Assembly: GCF_029360765.1 (NCBI RefSeq)
Contig: NZ_JARKNA010000001.1
Span: 1 to 64,000, forward strand
Length of the DNA: 64,000 nt
Direction: 5' to 3'
Origin: Terrimonas pollutisoli
GTDB lineage: Bacteria > Bacteroidota > Bacteroidia > Chitinophagales > Chitinophagaceae
Part shown: positions 60,952-64,000 of the stretch, in pieces
Numbering within the stretch: the first letter of the stretch is position 1
How the letters are laid out: each line of letters begins with the position of its first letter
The notes under the pieces: generated by a model
Seen by the model: only the letters and a program-made list of their open reading frames with translations
The model's database searches: none
What the model was told of the DNA's origin: nothing
Made by a program: the position numbers and the translations under genes

Positions 60952-61025
60952 AGCCTTGAGGAGTAAAATCCGGCAAGATTTACCGCCGTCAGTGTTTTTC
61001 GTTATTTTTACGTAAACTGATTGGT

Positions 61026-61412
61026 ATGAATAGTCTCATTTCCGAGGGTGTGGAGGTAAGTGTAGAAACATTTTACCAGCCGGATTATAGCAACCCTATT
61101 CAGTCAGAATTTATGTTCGCCTATCGCATTACGCTGGAAAATCACAACACTTTCCCGGTAAAACTTCATCGTCGCAGCTGGAATATTTTTGATAGCAATG
61201 GAAGTACAAGAGAAGTGGAAGGTGAAGGAGTAGTGGGCGTTCAGCCGACCATCCAGCCAGGCGAAACTTACCAATACGTCAGTGGTTGTAACCTTCGTAC
61301 CGAAATGGGTAAAATGAAAGGGACTTACCAAATGGAAAACCTGAACAATAAGCAAATGTTCACGGTTGACATTCCTGCATTTGAAATGATTGTTCCGATG
61401 AAGAACAATTAG
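61026..61412 (+). CDS. apaG: ApaG-domain protein
   Basis: A 128-aa single-domain ApaG protein (fibronectin III-like beta-sandwich): VEVSVETFYQPDYSNPIQSEFMFAYRITLEN, VKLHRRSWNIFDSNGSTREVEGEGVVGVQPTIQPGETYQYVSGC and MKGTYQMENL. It is sometimes linked to Co/Mg efflux through an E. coli phenotype, but the molecular role is not settled; the G-x-G-x-V-G loop is intact. It is divergent from icd and ends tail-to-tail with the desaturase gene. Confidence 0.93.
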   Translation: MNSLISEGVEVSVETFYQPDYSNPIQSEFMFAYRITLENHNTFPVKLHRRSWNIFDSNGSTREVEGEGVVGVQPTIQPGETYQYVSGCNLRTEMGKMKGTYQMENLNNKQMFTVDIPAFEMIVPMKNN

Positions 61413-61427
61413 GTTACTTTTTTCTTC

Positions 61428-62471
61428 CTAAAGTTCGATTTTTCTAGTTCTCTCCTTCATTAAGGCTATAGCCTGTTCCCGGCTTGTAAACATGTTATTA
61501 ATGTTTACAAGGTTGTCAGCCAGCTTATCATATCTTTTTGTAAGCAGGTACATAAAGATGTGCAGATAATGAATGCCATCAAATACTATCGCTTTGTTAG
61601 TGGCAAATTCATCTTTTCTCCTCAATAGTTCAGCGGGCATATCCGTGTAATGCATTCCAGGCCGCAGGTGATGTATGATATGATAGCCGTCATTCCAGCA
61701 AACATGGTTATACTTTGTATTGATGCAGTTGATCGAGTTAGTATATAAATTATCCGGATTGGAGCTATCAATAAAAGAGTGCTGTGTCCAGTTGCCTAAC
61801 ATCATCACTAAGCGGGCAAACAATAAAGGAACAATGAAAACGAGCAAGGCGGCTTTTAGATTTAAAAAGCACATGCCTATGCAAAAGAAAATAAAAACAT
61901 ACTCGCCAAATGTCAGGCGCATATATAGTTTTTTTCTTTTCCTGTGATACAGGTACAAGATGGTGTTCTTAACGCCAACTAAAAGGAATTTCAGGAAATA
62001 AACAAGGAAATCTTTGACGCTATCTCTCTGATAGGCCATCGTGCTGCTGGTATCATCCCCGGTATTGTTTTCTATATGGTGCATGCCAAGATGATGACTG
62101 AAATAACCCTCAGGAGCATGTCCGAATAAAGGGCAAATGACCCAGGTGATATACGTGTGGATCCATTGATACGGTTTCTTAAAACACCTGCGGTGGCAGA
62201 TGCAATGAAACATCAACCCAAACCTGCCTTTGAAATATAATTGTGAAAAATAGAAATAAGGTATCACTGCCAGCCACCACCACCATCCTTGCAATACTGG
62301 CGTAAACAATAATATGGCAACGGGCAAAATAAAAATATGTATCCAGGTCAATAAGTAAATAAAAGGCAGATCCCGCTTGTCATTGATGATGTGAAGCCAA
62401 AGTTTATCATACCAGCTAAACTTTTCCTTGGGGACATATATAGGGTCAGTAAGGGTGGAAAGTGTCTTCAT
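61428..62471 (-). CDS. Membrane fatty acid desaturase-family protein
   Basis: A 347-aa membrane protein with the histidine boxes of membrane-bound di-iron desaturases/hydroxylases: HCICHRRCF, HLGMHHIENNTGDD, and the C-terminal NDGYHIIHHLRPGMHY. Hydrophobic segments lie at about 38-60, 62-80, and near 190-225. The histidine spacing fits acyl-lipid desaturases of Bacteroidota, but carotenoid hydroxylase-like activity cannot be excluded by eye. It lies 77 bases downstream of gldB on the same strand. Confidence 0.88.
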   Translation of the reverse strand: MKTLSTLTDPIYVPKEKFSWYDKLWLHIINDKRDLPFIYLLTWIHIFILPVAILLFTPVLQGWWWWLAVIPYFYFSQLYFKGRFGLMFHCICHRRCFKKPYQWIHTYITWVICPLFGHAPEGYFSHHLGMHHIENNTGDDTSSTMAYQRDSVKDFLVYFLKFLLVGVKNTILYLYHRKRKKLYMRLTFGEYVFIFFCIGMCFLNLKAALLVFIVPLLFARLVMMLGNWTQHSFIDSSNPDNLYTNSINCINTKYNHVCWNDGYHIIHHLRPGMHYTDMPAELLRRKDEFATNKAIVFDGIHYLHIFMYLLTKRYDKLADNLVNINNMFTSREQAIALMKERTRKIEL

Positions 62472-62548
62472 GCTACTAAATAATTTAAACGCCTAAACCG
62501 CAATATAAGCAAATAGGAAACAGGCAGAACAATAGAATGGATTTATAG

Positions 62549-63586
62549 CTATTTCGGTTTGTATTTGGATTGCTCCAATATCTGCTTCGGCGACGCCTTC
62601 ATAACATCTTCAGGTTTCATGCCAGAATTTTCTTCAACAAACTTTTTAACGATCTGCCACCCTATCCATGGGCCTATGTTGCCGGGCGAGTTTTCCTGGG
62701 AAAAACCTTGTGTAAACGGTGCTTCACCTATATAGTTTTGAATCGTTACCGGGTCTACTGTATACAAATTTTCATTCTTCACAATATAGGTCCAAATCAG
62801 CCCCTCATTTTCGTGGCACCAATCAATTTGTTCCTTTGTATAGCCTGTTTTGACATAATCAGGGGTTTCCGGCAAAAACTTATCAATCAGCCACCATTGT
62901 TTGCCCTTTTCAATCATCTGTTCTATCAACGATTTAGTATTGCTTTTATCAGGGAAAATATCATCAGCCACCAGTTTCATTACGTCGGCTATGATATATT
63001 CCTTTGAAAACCTGCGGCTGCGATACAGGGGCACAACGTTATTGATAAAATATTCCTGGTTATAGAGTGAAAAGTTTTTTCCCAGGTAAAACTGGAGACT
63101 TATTCCTAAAAAATCGGGGCCGATAAAATTAGGTGTCAGGTCGCCATTACTCATTTTAGCCATGTCGTTCAGCGAATTCATCGGGCCCACAATAGGGATA
63201 ATTTTCCCAGGTGTTTTATAGGCAGGAAAATAATACTTCACGTAGCGAAATGCCCTTTCTATCTCGGCTTTTTCGGCACTAAAGTTTTTATAAATTTTTT
63301 GGGATGAATCAAACACTGGTTTATATAACCGGTAGAAGGTGCTAATGCCTTCCTGGCTGGTAACGCCAACAATATTTTCCAGGAACACCGGTAGTAGGAC
63401 AGGATATTTTGCCTGTAGATTCGCCAGCCCTCTTTGCACATTCGTTGTATCTAAAGAAAAAAAATCTTCATCAAATCTTTCAACCGCAAGGTTCACTTTA
63501 ATACCAGAAATATCGGGTGTATTTTTTTGATTTTTGCAGGCAGCAAAAGCAATAAGTACAAACAAAAAAAGGATGGCTTTTTTCAT
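62549..63586 (-). CDS. gldB: Gliding motility lipoprotein GldB
   Basis: Lipoprotein needed for gliding in Flavobacterium and associated with T9SS function (345 aa). The signal MKKAILFLFVLIAFAAC carries a lipobox, lipidated at Cys 17. The family body is visible in LAVERFDEDFFSLDTTNVQRGLANLQAKYPVLLPVFLENIVG, RYVKYYFPAYKTPGKIIPIVG and CHENEGLIWTYIVKNENLYT. The C-terminal block ENSPGNIGPWIGWQIVKKFVEENSGM is typical too. It is about 12.5 kb from gldKLMN, as usual for gldB. It is divergent from nadE and has its own -7 box. Confidence 0.94.
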   Translation of the reverse strand: MKKAILFLFVLIAFAACKNQKNTPDISGIKVNLAVERFDEDFFSLDTTNVQRGLANLQAKYPVLLPVFLENIVGVTSQEGISTFYRLYKPVFDSSQKIYKNFSAEKAEIERAFRYVKYYFPAYKTPGKIIPIVGPMNSLNDMAKMSNGDLTPNFIGPDFLGISLQFYLGKNFSLYNQEYFINNVVPLYRSRRFSKEYIIADVMKLVADDIFPDKSNTKSLIEQMIEKGKQWWLIDKFLPETPDYVKTGYTKEQIDWCHENEGLIWTYIVKNENLYTVDPVTIQNYIGEAPFTQGFSQENSPGNIGPWIGWQIVKKFVEENSGMKPEDVMKASPKQILEQSKYKPK

Positions 63587-63624
63587 AGCTCTTGTAAACG
63601 AAGTGGGTGTTTAAATGTTGTGTA

Positions 63625-63632
63625 CGAAGATA
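63625..63632 (-). promoter_or_regulatory. -7 promoter box of gldB
   Basis: Minus-strand TATCTTCG, a common TAnnTTTG variant, 38 bases before the gldB ATG. No clear -33 element. Confidence 0.4.
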
Positions 63633-63740
63633 TAGAAACGTTAGTGGCTCTTCATTGTCGTTTTTTATCCAACCGTTAAGGCAATGATTGCTATTGTCAG
63701 TTAGATTAGTTTTTTTACTTTTCATTTGGTAGTGGGGAGT

Positions 63741-63748
63741 TAAATTTG
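63741..63748 (+). promoter_or_regulatory. -7 box four bases before the nadE ATG
   Basis: TAAATTTG, then TAGT and the ATG at 63753. An exact consensus box at leaderless spacing. Confidence 0.5.
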
Positions 63749-63752
63749 TAGT

Positions 63753-64000
63753 ATGAAGATTGCATTAGCGCAACAGAATTATCATATCGGCAATTTCGAA
63801 GACAACACAAGCAAGATCATTGACGGCATCAACTGGGCAAAGCAACAAGGTGCTGACCTGGTGGTTTTTTCTGAGTTATGCGTTTGCGGATATCCTCCCA
63901 GGGATTTTCTTGAGTTCAGCGATTTTATTAATAAATGTTATGCCGCCGTCGACAGCATCCGGGAACATGCGGACACTATTGGTGTACTGATCGGTAGCCC
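63753..64000 (+). CDS. nadE: Glutamine-dependent NAD+ synthase, N-terminal part (cut by window end)
   Basis: The first 82 residues of the two-domain NAD+ synthase are visible: the nitrilase/glutaminase start MKIALAQQNYHIGNFEDN, then GADLVVFSELCVCGYPPRDFL with the catalytic Glu of the nitrilase triad, and ending ADTIGVLIGS. The synthetase domain lies beyond the window. The PPRDFL motif separates it from other nitrilases. It complements nadC upstream. Confidence 0.9.
   Translation, partial: MKIALAQQNYHIGNFEDNTSKIIDGINWAKQQGADLVVFSELCVCGYPPRDFLEFSDFINKCYAAVDSIREHADTIGVLIGS

Noticed and set aside
60914..60976. Longer start for isocitrate dehydrogenase
   Set aside because: It would place the start codon upstream of the promoter box at 60944-60951, and the family starts at MKIAVAQGDGIGPE.

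Overview
The window reads as chromosome of a Bacteroidota bacterium, most likely Chitinophagaceae or a close relative. The evidence is a SusC/SusD pair driven by a hybrid two-component regulator, the gliding/type IX secretion block gldKLMN plus gldB, Bacteroidota-specific families (DUF4271, DUF4783, DUF6580, VCBS/ASPIC lipoproteins), and TAnnTTTG-type -7 promoter boxes upstream of many genes. No phage, insertion sequence, CRISPR array or rRNA was seen; one tRNA-Arg is present.

Layout. 0.2-16.8 kb, plus strand: a glycan-utilisation locus (hybrid sensor/AraC regulator, SusC, SusD, GH30 lipoprotein, VCBS/ASPIC lipoprotein, GH35 beta-galactosidase), best read as aimed at a beta-galactan. 16.9-17.6 kb: tRNA-Arg(CCG) and a MarC-family membrane protein. 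17.7-25.6 kb, minus strand: a cobalamin/cobinamide salvage and uptake cluster behind a cobalamin riboswitch with a clear promoter (btuB, DUF6580 membrane protein, BtuF-like protein without signal peptide, Cys-rich CWC protein, cobU, Dph6-like ATP pyrophosphatase, cobT, cobS, cobC). 25.7-28.5 kb: a LytS/LytTR pair and an outer-membrane protein, with 21-bp-phased direct repeats before and after. 28.7-36.5 kb: intradiol dioxygenase lipoprotein, unknown protein and cupin, amino-acid permease with a PLP lyase, then TolC and a periplasmic adaptor without a pump. 36.7-45 kb: gpsA, hemW, a BamA/TamA-like protein, DUF4271-hemD, and a DUF255 thioredoxin-fold protein. 45.1-50 kb: gldKLMN. 50.2-56.9 kb, minus strand: uvrC with a lipoprotein, an ECF sigma factor with a membrane/beta-barrel partner, a haem-binding protein and gpmI. 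57-64 kb: DUF4783-nadC, SUI1 factor, small membrane protein, ferredoxin-like protein, icd, apaG, fatty-acid desaturase, gldB and the start of nadE.

How the parts fit. The SusCD locus and T9SS/gliding genes suit a surface-associated polysaccharide degrader. The B12 cluster imports corrinoids and rebuilds the lower ligand (CobU, CobS, CobT, CobC) but contains no BtuCD permease/ATPase and no de novo corrin genes.

Most notable signals: (1) a 20-bp perfect palindrome inserted in frame in cobT together with a 15-bp duplication; (2) a B12 operon with three members of unclear role; (3) 21-bp-phased direct repeats around the LytTR operon; (4) -7 boxes exactly four bases before the ATG of five genes, suggesting leaderless mRNAs; (5) several dispersed palindromic or G-tract repeats, one inside the riboswitch and one inside a coding region; (6) a sigma-factor partner that joins an inner-membrane segment to a beta-barrel-like C-terminus.
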